Assembly: GCA_019312665.1 (NCBI GenBank)
Contig: JAFDCZ010000082.1
Coordinates: 1-41,046 of the forward strand
Direction of reading: 5' to 3'
Length of the DNA: 41,046 nucleotides
Source: Deltaproteobacteria bacterium
Lineage (GTDB): Bacteria; Myxococcota_A; UBA9160; UBA6930
Shown here: positions 16,492 to 24,864 of the stretch, in pieces
How positions within the stretch are numbered: the stretch's first letter is position 1
Layout of the letters: each line of letters begins with the position of its first letter
The notes under the pieces: generated by a model
Databases searched by the model: none
Told to the model about the DNA's origin: nothing
Seen by the model: only the letters and a program-made list of their open reading frames with translations
Program-made: the position numbers and the translations under genes

Positions 16492-16965
16492 CTACTGCGA
16501 TTGCTCGAATGCTCGATCCACATGGCTCTGAAAGGGCGGGTCGTAACCGTGCCTACTCGTCTCCCACCACTTCTGATATCCCGGCCCCCGCTGCAGCAAG
16601 GCCGAGTACCAGGCATCGATGCTCTTCCAGACTCGCTCTTCGATCAGGCCTTGGTCGTAGTTCAGAAACGTGGTCTCCCACGTATTCATGCGCCATGCAG
16701 TGAACAAGAGAAACTTCTCCAATTCGTTAGGAGAAAGGGAATCGGGATCCGTTTCGCCCCGAAAGACGATTGCTGCAAGCTCCCGGTTCTCGTCCCCGAT
16801 CAACAACTCAACGTGGTCGCGAGCGAAGCTCATGCTCTCTTGATAGAGAGCCGCTTGGGTCGCAAGCGTGTTGTGCCTGAGCTCGATCACCAGCAAGGCC
16901 AAGCCGATGAGAACGCCAAAGTTGGCGAGGAGAGACAACCACAAGCTGATTCGCTCTGACTTCAT
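16492..16965 (-). CDS. Cassette gene 2: small membrane-anchored protein of unknown function
   Basis: A 157-residue protein. The N-terminal helix LWLSLLANFGVLIGLALLVIEL is followed by RHNTLATQAALYQESM, then an alpha-helical, acidic body with FLLFTAWRMNTWETTFLNYDQGLIEERVWKSI and a C-terminal YQKWWETSRHGYDPPFQSHVD. The same layout (membrane helix, [IL]R-[QH]-NT, two aromatic helices, WW near the end) occurs in cassette gene 3, so the two are probable homologues. I know the family only as hypothetical proteins common in environmental genomes. ATG at 16965 is 6 nt from the R' box of site 2. Base composition looks less GC-rich than the chromosomal genes around it. Confidence 0.75.
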   Translation of the reverse strand: MKSERISLWLSLLANFGVLIGLALLVIELRHNTLATQAALYQESMSFARDHVELLIGDENRELAAIVFRGETDPDSLSPNELEKFLLFTAWRMNTWETTFLNYDQGLIEERVWKSIDAWYSALLQRGPGYQKWWETSRHGYDPPFQSHVDRAFEQSQ

Positions 16966-16971
16966 TCAGCC

Positions 16972-17095
16972 ACCCAACGGATCGGCGAGATGCTGCCGGC
17001 CGCTGACTGTCAGCGGCGAGGCAGCCAAGATCGCCGCCAGAAGGCTACCAAGTTGGTCCGCGTTATGGCCGGTCAGCTTCATCGTCTCGTTGGGC
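16972..17095 (-). other. attC-like recombination site (site 2)
   Basis: A 124-nt site with R'' GCCCAAC (plus-strand GTTGGGC, 17089-17095) and R' GTTGGGT (plus-strand ACCCAAC, 16972-16978). The L arms GATGaaGCTGaCCGGCC and GGCCGGCAGCATC pair with unpaired bases left over, as attC folding requires. An internal perfect hairpin CCGCTGAC-t-GTCAGCGG lies at 17000-17016, near-identical to that in site 1. This is the best of the sites. Confidence 0.85.
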
Positions 17096-17152
17096 GGTAG
17101 GGCTGGTCGCCCGTGAGAAGGCGACCGAGAAGACTCGCCTCAAGAAACGAAG

Positions 17153-17620
17153 CTAAGATGCGCTCCACTCCTCTGAGACGATCGCGTCGATGTGAGCGAC
17201 GAAGGCACCCTGATATTCGGCCTCGCTCGCATCATGCCACCATGCAGGAAACGTCTCGGACCTGACGAACAGGCGAATGACCTTCTCATAGGATTCGCCG
17301 ATCGATTCGTCGAGGAGGCCCTGCTGCGCGAGATTGAAGTAGAGCTCGTAAAGGCGAAAGAAGGAGTTCCTGAATTGATACGTGCGAAGGGCTTCGAGGT
17401 CTTGCTCGCCATCGAGAGTCTGAGCTGCGATCTGAGCCAGGCTCTCGTTTCCGGCGATGTCAAGCAACGCGGTCCGAGAAGCAAGGAACAAGTCCTTCGT
17501 GAGTTCAGCGCGGGCTACCCGCGTGTTCTGTCGAATCTGAAATGCGAGGTACGCGAGCGTCACAAGAGTAGCAATCGCGGCTACGAACTCACCGACACTG
17601 CCGAGTTCTTGAATCGTCAC
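17153..17620 (-). CDS. Cassette gene 3: small membrane-anchored protein, homologue of cassette gene 2
   Basis: A 155-residue protein starting (GTG) MTIQELGSVGEFVAAIATLVTLAYLAFQIRQNTRVARAE. One N-terminal membrane helix is followed by helices with FRLYELYFNLAQQGLLDESIGESYEKV and a C-terminal FPAWWHDASEAEYQGAFVAHID. It aligns by eye with cassette gene 2 (membrane helix, RxNT, aromatic helix ending in QGL[IL][DE]E, WW, terminal V-HID/HVD). Function unknown. The start is 7 nt from an R' box (GCCTAAC at 17628-17634). Cassettes carrying related genes side by side suggest repeated capture or duplication. Confidence 0.75.
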   Translation of the reverse strand: MTIQELGSVGEFVAAIATLVTLAYLAFQIRQNTRVARAELTKDLFLASRTALLDIAGNESLAQIAAQTLDGEQDLEALRTYQFRNSFFRLYELYFNLAQQGLLDESIGESYEKVIRLFVRSETFPAWWHDASEAEYQGAFVAHIDAIVSEEWSAS

Positions 17621-17627
17621 GTTCGCC

Positions 17628-17764
17628 GCCTAACGGATCAGCGTTCAGCGGCCAGCAACAGCGCTGGCCGGCCCCGACCCTACCTCGAAAGTATGCCGCC
17701 AAAGGGCAAGCAGGGTCAATTGATTCGAACTGGTGATGGTCCGCTGCAGCAGCTTCCTATGCGG
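17628..17764 (-). other. attC-like recombination site (site 3), R'' eroded
   Basis: R' is intact (minus GTTAGGC; plus GCCTAAC, 17628-17634) and preceded by CCGCTGAACGCTGATC, sharing AACGGATC (plus strand) with sites 1 and 2. An internal hairpin CGGCCAGC-aacagc-GCTGGCCG lies at 17649-17670. The other end has the expected AAGCTGCTGCAGCGGACC arm, but the GCCYAAC core reads GCATAGG, so this half is degenerate. Confidence 0.6.
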
Positions 17765-17796
17765 CTCTTCGAGTCTCTCCGGCTGCCAATGGGCAG

Positions 17797-18630
17797 TCAC
17801 GCCTTCGCACTCATCTCATCCGACGCGAAGGGTGCACTCAAGCCCGAGTGGGAAACGAACGAGCCAAGTGCAGCATGTGCGTCCTTCCCGAAGGCATCGA
17901 TTGCGGGGAGCCAGCTCTCGTCATCTAGGTCGACTAGGCCCATGGCGAGCTTGCCGTTCTCGTCTGTCCGGCCCGCGCACGCAATTTGAACGTCGATGAA
18001 CTGTTGAATGGAATCAAATCGCCATGGGTGCTCGACAGTCTCCAAGCGCTCGATGGTCAGGCCCGCACCCTCAGCGAGGCGCCTCAATTCTTCCTGCCCA
18101 CCGAAGGACCACGCGTGAATGGGCTTCTGATCCGCCCCAATGTGGGACCCCAGCGAGTCCTCAACGAAGCCAAAAGCGGGCTGACGGTCCGCACTCGACC
18201 AAACTCCTGCGTGAAGCTGGCCGCCAGGCTTGAGGACACGTTTGATCTCGGAGAAAGTGGCCTCGCGATCCGTTACATACTGAAGTCCCTGATGGCAAAG
18301 TACGATGTCGAAGGATGCATCCTCGAACGGCATCTCTTCGCCAGAGCCCTCAATCCAGCTGACATGAGCGCCCGAGAACTGCTTTGCTCTGGCCGCGCCT
18401 AGGAGATCGGTCGTCGGATCAAGCCCCGTGACCTCACCCGCCGGCCCGGCACGCTCGGAGGCGTAACCCGCAACAAGTCCGGTCCCGGTGCCGAGATCTA
18501 GGACGTGAGTTCCGGGCTGCACGCGCTTCGCGAGCTCGCGGGCGAAGACATCGAGTGCCGCAGGGACCCAATACCTGTCGTAGAGGTCCGCCATGGATTG
18601 CGTTCCGACGAAATCAGCTAGCCGCGTCAC
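17797..18630 (-). CDS. Cassette gene 4: class I SAM-dependent methyltransferase
   Basis: A 277-residue methyltransferase. Motif I is HVLDLGTGTGLVAGYA; then GLDPTTDLLGAARAK (acidic end of beta2), GSGEEMPFEDASFDIVLCHQGLQYV (motifs II/III) and RVLKPGGQLHAGVWSS, as in UbiE/Methyltransf_11 enzymes. The acceptor is unknown. GTG at 18630 is chosen because ggaggaa lies 6 nt upstream and the homologous part begins there; the longer open frame to 18792 has no such support. It is the most upstream cassette visible; the attC expected on its 5' side is not clear. Confidence 0.75.
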   Translation of the reverse strand: MTRLADFVGTQSMADLYDRYWVPAALDVFARELAKRVQPGTHVLDLGTGTGLVAGYASERAGPAGEVTGLDPTTDLLGAARAKQFSGAHVSWIEGSGEEMPFEDASFDIVLCHQGLQYVTDREATFSEIKRVLKPGGQLHAGVWSSADRQPAFGFVEDSLGSHIGADQKPIHAWSFGGQEELRRLAEGAGLTIERLETVEHPWRFDSIQQFIDVQIACAGRTDENGKLAMGLVDLDDESWLPAIDAFGKDAHAALGSFVSHSGLSAPFASDEMSAKA

Positions 18631-18994
18631 GCATTCCTCCGCATAGAAGATGTTGCGGCCTGAGTAGGGCTGAGCCGCATAACTAGTATTCGACAACCGG
18701 GCATTGCACCCGGTTCGGCCGACCATACACCAACCCGCTGGATACGACTTCGAAAGATTGAAGTTGATCCGCATGCTTGCAGCCCTCCGCATCTCATCCA
18801 GGGGTCACTGGCGACAGCCACGCCGACGCTGAGGCCTCGAGGTGGCCAGCGGTGACCGGGCGCAGTTCGGCTCGATACAGTTCAGGTTTTCTCGCAACCT
18901 GTTGATCCCGAAAAGCAAGGGGAGCTGCGGGGCTCGTGTCGATGGATTTCTTGCAATTCGACGTGCGGTTGGATCCAACTGAACAGAGTTGGCT
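18631..18994. other. 364-nt gene-free stretch at the proximal edge of the cassette array
   Basis: No convincing gene. It holds a 7-bp hairpin AACCGGG-cattgca-CCCGGTT at 18695-18715, a GCATAAC (18677-18683) that could be a poor R' box, and a 12-nt perfect palindrome gttggatccaac near 18964-18975. It would be the place for an attI site or array promoter, but neither is recognisable with confidence, and no integrase gene is in the window. Confidence 0.4.
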
Positions 18995-20185
18995 CTAGAG
19001 TGCCTGCGCCAGATCCGCGATGAGGTCGTCGACGTCCTCGATCCCGCAGGCCAGACGGATCAGCGAATCCGTGATCCCGTAGGCTTGCCGTTCCTCCGCC
19101 GGGTAGTCCCAGTAGGACATCAGAACCGGCATCTCGACCAGGGTTTCCACGCCGCCCAGGCTCGGGGCGATGTAGGGCAGGCGGCAGGCATCGGTGAAGC
19201 GGATCGTGTCCTCGAGGTCGCCGTCGATCTCAAAGGTGACGACGCCAGCAAAGCCATGCATGAGCCGGCTGGCCACCTCGTGATCCGGATGGCTCTCGAG
19301 GCCCGGATACCAGACCTTCCTCACCTTCGGTTGGCCTTCGAGCCAGCGCGCCACGGCCAGGCCGTTCGCGTTGTGGCGCTCCATGCGCAGCGAGAGGGTC
19401 TTCATTCCGCGCAACAGCAGGTAGGCGGCGTGGGGATCGAGAATCCCGCCGAGCACGCCGCAAGCTTCGCGCACGGGCGCGATCTCTTCTGCCGAGCCCG
19501 AGACGGTGCCCGCGATGAGATCGTTATGTCCGCCCAGATACTTCGTTGCGCTGTGGATCACCAGATCCGCGCCCTGCTCCAGCGGGCGGTGGTTGATCGG
19601 TGTGGCAAACGTTGCGTCGATGATCACCTTCACGCCGCGCTCGTGACAGACGCGCGCCGCTTCGGGAAGATCGATCACGCGCAAGTACGGGTTGGTCGGG
19701 CTCTCGGTGAAGAAGAAGACCGTGTCATCCTGCAGCGCGTCCTTCAGGGCCGTCGTGTCGGCGGGCGCGATCACGGTGGCCGTGACATCGAGCTTCGAAA
19801 GGTATTGCTGGATGAACTGGCGCGTGCGCCGATAGCAATCGTTCGTGACGACGATGTGTCCGCCTTGCGGTATCAGCGCGAGGAACGTGCTGGTCGCGGC
19901 GCTCATCCCCGAGCTGAACAGCACGGTTTCTTCGGCTCCTTCGAGCTCGGAGAGCTTGTCCTGGACGACCCGCCAGCTGGGGTTGCTGTAGCGGCCGTAC
20001 TCATCGCGATCGAGCCGGCCTTCCGCGTATTCGCGCAGCTCCGCTGAATCGCGGAACCAGAACGTGGAGGTCTGGTGGATGGGGGGAGTGAGCGCATGGC
20101 TCTGGCTCCGAGCCCGCTGGCCCTTGCGCTGCCCCGCGTGTACGGCCTGGGTGGAGGGTCCCGGCGCTTCCGGACGCTTTGCCAT
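18995..20185 (-). CDS. Cystathionine gamma-synthase / trans-sulfuration PLP enzyme
   Basis: A 396-residue Cys/Met-metabolism PLP enzyme. It shows HALTPPIHQTSTFWF, YGRYSNPSWRVVQDKLSELEGAEETVLFSSGMSA (PLP phosphate binding), FFTESPTNPYLRVIDL, IIDATFATP and the PLP Lys in DLVIHSATKYLGGHNDLIAG. The C-terminal SLGGVETLVEMP and IRLACGIEDVDDLIADL are typical. It may make cystathionine from O-acyl-homoserine and cysteine, or split cystathionine; the sequence does not decide between metB-like and metC-like roles. ATG at 20185 is preferred; an in-frame GTG at 20215 adds 10 poorly conserved residues. Confidence 0.88.
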   Translation of the reverse strand: MAKRPEAPGPSTQAVHAGQRKGQRARSQSHALTPPIHQTSTFWFRDSAELREYAEGRLDRDEYGRYSNPSWRVVQDKLSELEGAEETVLFSSGMSAATSTFLALIPQGGHIVVTNDCYRRTRQFIQQYLSKLDVTATVIAPADTTALKDALQDDTVFFFTESPTNPYLRVIDLPEAARVCHERGVKVIIDATFATPINHRPLEQGADLVIHSATKYLGGHNDLIAGTVSGSAEEIAPVREACGVLGGILDPHAAYLLLRGMKTLSLRMERHNANGLAVARWLEGQPKVRKVWYPGLESHPDHEVASRLMHGFAGVVTFEIDGDLEDTIRFTDACRLPYIAPSLGGVETLVEMPVLMSYWDYPAEERQAYGITDSLIRLACGIEDVDDLIADLAQAL

Positions 20186-20367
20186 ATGGCTTCCCGCTTT
20201 CTGTGGGGAGGGCACTTAGCAGCTTCGGGTGCGGGTCCCGTTGGGGTCCGAGCCGAGGGTCCTGCAAGCGCCTGAAATCAACCCGTGTTTTGAGGATCGC
20301 TCGAGAGGTCGAGGGTACGGCTCTGGCAAAGGCTGGTCAACGGGGACCGAGCGGCCCCTCTTTCGCG

Positions 20368-21693
20368 CTATTGGCTCCGATTGCCCTCGCGAACCTGGAT
20401 ATCCAAGACCCGCTCCATGCGATCCCGATTGCGCTTGCGCTTCATTTCGTCGGCGAGCAGATAGCGCTCCATTTCGTCCGACATCTTCCTCAGCCGGGCC
20501 AGCTGCCGGCGCTTTTCCGCGTCTTCGGCCTCCTTGATCGAGAACTCGAAGACCAGCTCCTGGTTCGTCTCAGCACCGTCTGAAGAAAGCGCATTGATGA
20601 TGACCTTGTTGCGCCCGACCTTCACCGGGACGAAGGCGATGAAGCTGCCGTCCGGATTCAGATGGACATCCGTGGCGACCTCCTGGGTCGTGACATTCGC
20701 AACGCCGATGTCCTCGACGTTCGCAAAATTGACCGCCTGAAGCGCCGCCACGACGCCCGCCGGCTCGATCACCGGTGTGAACGTGCCGAGGGTCACCGCT
20801 GCGATCTCGGTTGCGGCTTTCGGCCGGGCGAGGGCATCGGTTCCCAGGGCGAAGCTGTTGATGCGGATGCCCGCAGCCTGGGAAACCCGCGCGGCGCGCA
20901 CGGCCGCCGCCATGTCCTCCGGATCCTGGGTGTCTGCGCGCCCTGCCGGAAAGCTCGGGATACCGTCGGTCAGGAACAACATCACCTTCTTGTGGCGATC
21001 GGCTGGGCGGCTCTGTGCGCCGGACATACCGGCGAGCTCCTGGGTGGCGAGTCGGATCCCCGCGGCGAAGTTGGTCGCGCCGTGCGGGCCTTCGCGGAGC
21101 ACCTCGTCGAGTGCCGTGAGCAAGCTGGCGTGATCGCGGGTGAGCGGAACCCGCAGCTCTGCGTCGTGCTGTTCCGGTGCGCGGCGTAGGCCTGTCGTGG
21201 GATCCACCTCACCGGAGAACGTCACCAGGCCGACTCTCACCCGTTTGGAATCGAGGCCTTCGATGAGCGTACGGGCTGCGAGGACTTCGGCGTGGAGGAC
21301 CGTGTCTTCCGGATCTGTCGAGTACACGTCGTCCGGGAACTCTCCCGGGGCATACAGGCCCTGGTGCGGGTCTTCGCCGATCTCGCCGTCGCCATCCACA
21401 TCGGCGCCGCAAGCTGTCTGGGTCGAGCGCGAGACATCGAGCACCAGCATCACATCGAAGCCTCGGGGGCCGTCGGCGCCGGCCGTGGCCGTGCCGCGGA
21501 TCTCCGCCATGTGCATCTTCGATTCGACCCGAGCGCCGGGCGCGGGGCTGGAAATCGTCAATTCGACCCGGCCGGGAGATTTCGCCGCGCCGGTCGGCCC
21601 GGCTGCGGGCGATGCACCCAACGTACCGGTATCCGAAAAGGCAGCAGTGATCGAAACACTCGCGAGGAGTGCGATCAGGAGGAAGGCGCGCAT
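20368..21693 (-). CDS. Secreted VWA-domain protein with inserted EF-hand-like loop
   Basis: A 441-residue protein with an N-terminal signal peptide (MRAFLLIALLASVSITAAFS). The von Willebrand A domain begins FDVMLVLDVSRS, with MIDAS D86-x-S88-x-S90, then GATNFAAGIRLA (Thr of MIDAS) and KVMLFLTDGIPSFP (Asp of MIDAS). Between the first MIDAS strand and the rest lies DVDGDGEIGED (98-108), a calcium-binding EF-hand/dockerin-type loop. A beta-rich region follows, then a basic, helical C-terminus (EKRRQLARLRKMSDEMERYLLADEMKRKRNRDRM). Such proteins bind ligands outside the cytoplasm through a metal ion. It follows the fusion gene by 45 nt on the same strand. Confidence 0.82.
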   Translation of the reverse strand: MRAFLLIALLASVSITAAFSDTGTLGASPAAGPTGAAKSPGRVELTISSPAPGARVESKMHMAEIRGTATAGADGPRGFDVMLVLDVSRSTQTACGADVDGDGEIGEDPHQGLYAPGEFPDDVYSTDPEDTVLHAEVLAARTLIEGLDSKRVRVGLVTFSGEVDPTTGLRRAPEQHDAELRVPLTRDHASLLTALDEVLREGPHGATNFAAGIRLATQELAGMSGAQSRPADRHKKVMLFLTDGIPSFPAGRADTQDPEDMAAAVRAARVSQAAGIRINSFALGTDALARPKAATEIAAVTLGTFTPVIEPAGVVAALQAVNFANVEDIGVANVTTQEVATDVHLNPDGSFIAFVPVKVGRNKVIINALSSDGAETNQELVFEFSIKEAEDAEKRRQLARLRKMSDEMERYLLADEMKRKRNRDRMERVLDIQVREGNRSQ

Positions 21694-21738
21694 ATTGTGG
21701 GAATTCCTGGACTCAGACCGCCACCGGGCCTGAGCGTA

Positions 21739-24700
21739 TCACGGAGTGGCTGTCTCGCCCTCGTCGCAGCTCTCGACGTATCCGAGTGCCATGAGAGCCT
21801 CACATTCGGCTGCCGTAACCTGTGCCTCGCGGGCCTCGCCGACCTTGCCGGCCTCTGCCATGTGCAGCTGGCCTTCGGCGTGGCTTCGCATCGTAGCTGC
21901 CACATCGGGTTCGTCCTCGATCCGGTTCGTGGTCTCTCCCCGGTCAGACACCATGTCGAAGAGTTCGTTCGTGGGCAGCCCTCGGGGGTTTCCCTCTCCC
22001 GCCTCGATCCATTTCCACTGGCCCGTGCGGATCGCACGCAGGACGTTGCCTTCATGATCTTCTTCCGCGAAGACCGTGCGTCCGGCTTCGCTGCGGGTCG
22101 CGAGATCCATCGCCAGGTCCTGGCCTTGCATGGCGTCGGCCGGCTGGGCGCCTGCTTGCAGAAGGAGGGTCGGCGCGACATCGATCAACCGCGCCACATG
22201 GGCTCGGGCATCGGGGTCGGAGCCGGGCTTCCCCTTCGCCCACTTCACCATCAGCGGCACATGAATCTGCTCCTCGTAGAGCGTGAGCCCATGCCAGAAG
22301 CCGCCGTGCTCGTAGAACTCCTCGCCGTGGTCGGCGACCAGCGCGATCACCGTATCGTCGTAGACGCCAAGGTCTTCGAGGTGTGTGATCAGGTCGCCGA
22401 ATTTGTCGTCCAGGTAAGCGATCTCCTGCTTGTAGAGACGGTGCATCTCCTCGGCCATCGAAGCCGGCGGATGCTGGTTCGAGGCCCGCGCGATCCCATA
22501 GCCGTTGTACGGGTGCTCGAAGTAGGGATCGTGGGGATCCATGTAGTGGAGGAAGAGGAAGAAGCGCGCATCGCGATGGCGATCCAGCCACGGCATGGCG
22601 TGGCCGTTTACCACTTCCGAATCCTGATAGAAATCGCCAAAGTGAAGGCCTAGCGGCAACGCGAACCAGACGCGTCGCAGGATCTGGTACATCACCAGCT
22701 TTGAAGAGGATTCCTCGGCGCCGAACAGATAATCCGGCCCCAGGTAGTGATACTCGTCGAAGCCTTGCGCAAAGCCGAAGCTCTCGGTCAGGTTGGTATT
22801 CGAAACGAAGCCGCCCGTCGCGTAGCCGTGGTCCCTTAGTTGCTCGGCGAGCGTTTCGATTTCCGGGCCCAATGCCGAGGGCTTCGACATCGCCTGATGG
22901 CTGGTGGGTACCAGCGAGGTGAGCAGGGTCGCCGTCGCGGGCTTCGTCCACGAGGCGTGGCTGAAGCCGTCGTAGAGGGTCCCGCCATCCGTGGCGATGC
23001 GACACAAGTTCGGTGTTTCGACGGGCCCGCCATAACAAGAGAGATGATCGGCGCGGAGCGTATCGACCATCACCAGGATCAGGTTCGGCCGCTCGGAGAG
23101 GTGGGCCGGGATCACGGTCGGTGCTGCGCCGCCGGTCTCGATCAGATCCACCGCGCCGGTGGCCAGGGCACCGCCGATTCCGAGCAGAGCCGCCAGGCCG
23201 AGTGCCGGAAGCGGCTTGAAGAGATTGCCGAGGCCACCGCGGAAGAGCCGCGGGCCGACAGCGAAGAGCAAGAGGCTGAGCAGGGCGAATCCGCCCAAGA
23301 CCGCGCCCAGCACCGGCAAGGGCGGCATCTGCTCCGCGTAGACATCCCGGCGCAGACGGAACACGGTCACCGCCAGGCCGATCGGTACCGCCGTGGCCAG
23401 CAGGCCCAGGGCCGGTGTCCAGCCGCGGATCTCATCCCGGCTCATCGGCAGTGCGGCCAGGACGATGCCGCCCACCACACAGAGTGCGCCGAAGAAGGCG
23501 GCGTAGGCGAGTGGCCCGTACCAGAGCACCTGGGCTTCCGTGCCGAAGCCACCGGAGGCGATGGCGAAGACTTCGCCCAATCCGACCAGCAGGCCGCCCA
23601 CGATGCCCGTGCCGAGGCCATAGCTCGCGCCGAGGCGAACACGCTCGCCGAAAGGCACGCTCGCGGTGGCTGTGCCTGCTGCCTCACGGGCGGCGCGGTC
23701 CTCTTCGGTCTCGAGGGCCACGGCGCTACGGGCCGCTTCTTCGTAGTCGACCTGCTCGCCGTTCACGCGGCACCATTCCGGTGTGTAATCCGCCGGCCGA
23801 ACCCACCAGAAGTAACCGCCCGCCAGCGTGAGCGCCTCAGCGGCCCAGAAGCCCAGCGCCGCGGAGACGATGGCTGCGGCCGGGCCGATCATGTTCTGGA
23901 GCAGCACCAGCTGGGCCAGCTCGCGAATGCCTTCACCGGCGATCGTGAAGGGCGAAAGCACCGTCGCGAGGATCTGGAGCGACGAGCCCAACACGATCGG
24001 CCAGAACTCGGCGCCCACGGCCGAAATGGCAACGGCCGTGAAGTAGTACATCGCGGCCGTCGTGAAGTGGACGATGAAAGAGAGTGCGAGCGCCAGGACG
24101 ATCAGGCGCTTCTTGTTCTTGTAGGCGGCGGCTGATTCCGAGATGCGCCGCACGATCCCTGCCATCTGGGCTTTGCCCGGCAGCGGCAGGTGCTCGATCA
24201 GCCACTGCACGATGCCCGGGAACCAGAGGACGGTCATCAGGCCACCGATCACGGTGGCGCAGATGGCGATGCCCAGGCCGGCAACGAGGTGCGCCGTGCT
24301 TCGATCGAAGATCGAGTAGAACATGCCGATGCCGGCCGGCAACGCGACGATGAACGAGAGGAAGATACCGGTCACGCCGATCACCTTCTCGAGCGCCTTC
24401 GCAGCGGTCACCTCGACGGTGCGTCCAGTGAAGCGCGCGGCGTCGTAGAGCGTGTAGCCATCCAGGCCGGCCGTGCTCGGCAGGAACGTTCCGATGAAGC
24501 GGCCGATCAGGAACGAGCCGAAGATATGACGGAACGGCAATTCGATGGCCTGACCGCGCAGCAGAACGATCCAGCGCTGCATCGAAGCGAGGATGCCGAC
24601 GAACTTGATCGCTGCTGCGAGGCCGCAGAACATCCAGAAGGTGGCCGGGTCGATATTCGCCAGCGTGTCCCAGATGAGTTGCAGGGCGACGACATGGGAG

Positions 24701-24864
24701 CCGTCTTCCATCTTCACCGGGTGCGCGAAGAGCAGCCAGAAGACGCGGATTGTCACCCAGGCCTTCAGCAGGTTCAGGGCCCGGCCGCGCCACGGTTCGG
24801 GCGCGAGCCGTGCGACGGCAATGGCGAGAAGGGCGACGAAGAGGATTTCGAGAAGGACGGTCAT
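21739..24864 (-). CDS. LPG-synthase-type membrane domain fused to a sulfatase/phosphatase-fold domain
   Basis: A 1041-residue inner-membrane protein. Residues ~1-355 match the LPG_synthase_TM/UPF0104 flippase-like domain, with FGSFLIGRFIGTFLPSTAGLDGYTLYDAARFTGR and FTIAGEGIRELAQLVLL. A charged linker and a second set of helices follow (~415-580). The extracytoplasmic C-terminal domain starts ~593: NLILVMVDTLRADHLSCYG (metal Asp), SWTKPATATLLTS, HYMDPHDPYF, and VADHGEEFYEHGGFWHG (second metal site). The residue at the sulfatase Cys/Ser position is Thr (T640, W-T-K-P-A-T) and CxPxR is absent, so a formylglycine sulfatase is unlikely; a Thr-nucleophile phosphotransferase or phosphodiesterase is the better guess. 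ATG at 24864 starts the first helix; a longer frame to 24924 is rejected. Confidence 0.82.
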   Translation of the reverse strand: MTVLLEILFVALLAIAVARLAPEPWRGRALNLLKAWVTIRVFWLLFAHPVKMEDGSHVVALQLIWDTLANIDPATFWMFCGLAAAIKFVGILASMQRWIVLLRGQAIELPFRHIFGSFLIGRFIGTFLPSTAGLDGYTLYDAARFTGRTVEVTAAKALEKVIGVTGIFLSFIVALPAGIGMFYSIFDRSTAHLVAGLGIAICATVIGGLMTVLWFPGIVQWLIEHLPLPGKAQMAGIVRRISESAAAYKNKKRLIVLALALSFIVHFTTAAMYYFTAVAISAVGAEFWPIVLGSSLQILATVLSPFTIAGEGIRELAQLVLLQNMIGPAAAIVSAALGFWAAEALTLAGGYFWWVRPADYTPEWCRVNGEQVDYEEAARSAVALETEEDRAAREAAGTATASVPFGERVRLGASYGLGTGIVGGLLVGLGEVFAIASGGFGTEAQVLWYGPLAYAAFFGALCVVGGIVLAALPMSRDEIRGWTPALGLLATAVPIGLAVTVFRLRRDVYAEQMPPLPVLGAVLGGFALLSLLLFAVGPRLFRGGLGNLFKPLPALGLAALLGIGGALATGAVDLIETGGAAPTVIPAHLSERPNLILVMVDTLRADHLSCYGGPVETPNLCRIATDGGTLYDGFSHASWTKPATATLLTSLVPTSHQAMSKPSALGPEIETLAEQLRDHGYATGGFVSNTNLTESFGFAQGFDEYHYLGPDYLFGAEESSSKLVMYQILRRVWFALPLGLHFGDFYQDSEVVNGHAMPWLDRHRDARFFLFLHYMDPHDPYFEHPYNGYGIARASNQHPPASMAEEMHRLYKQEIAYLDDKFGDLITHLEDLGVYDDTVIALVADHGEEFYEHGGFWHGLTLYEEQIHVPLMVKWAKGKPGSDPDARAHVARLIDVAPTLLLQAGAQPADAMQGQDLAMDLATRSEAGRTVFAEEDHEGNVLRAIRTGQWKWIEAGEGNPRGLPTNELFDMVSDRGETTNRIEDEPDVAATMRSHAEGQLHMAEAGKVGEAREAQVTAAECEALMALGYVESCDEGETATP

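Noticed and set aside
22840-24135. Plus-strand open frame of 431 codons
   Set aside because: Fully antisense to the membrane-domain/sulfatase fusion gene, whose motifs are clear; composition is typical of a high-GC shadow frame.
21739-24864. Annotation as a formylglycine-dependent sulfatase
   Set aside because: No CxPxR or SxPxR motif; the aligned segment reads W-T-K-P-A-T.
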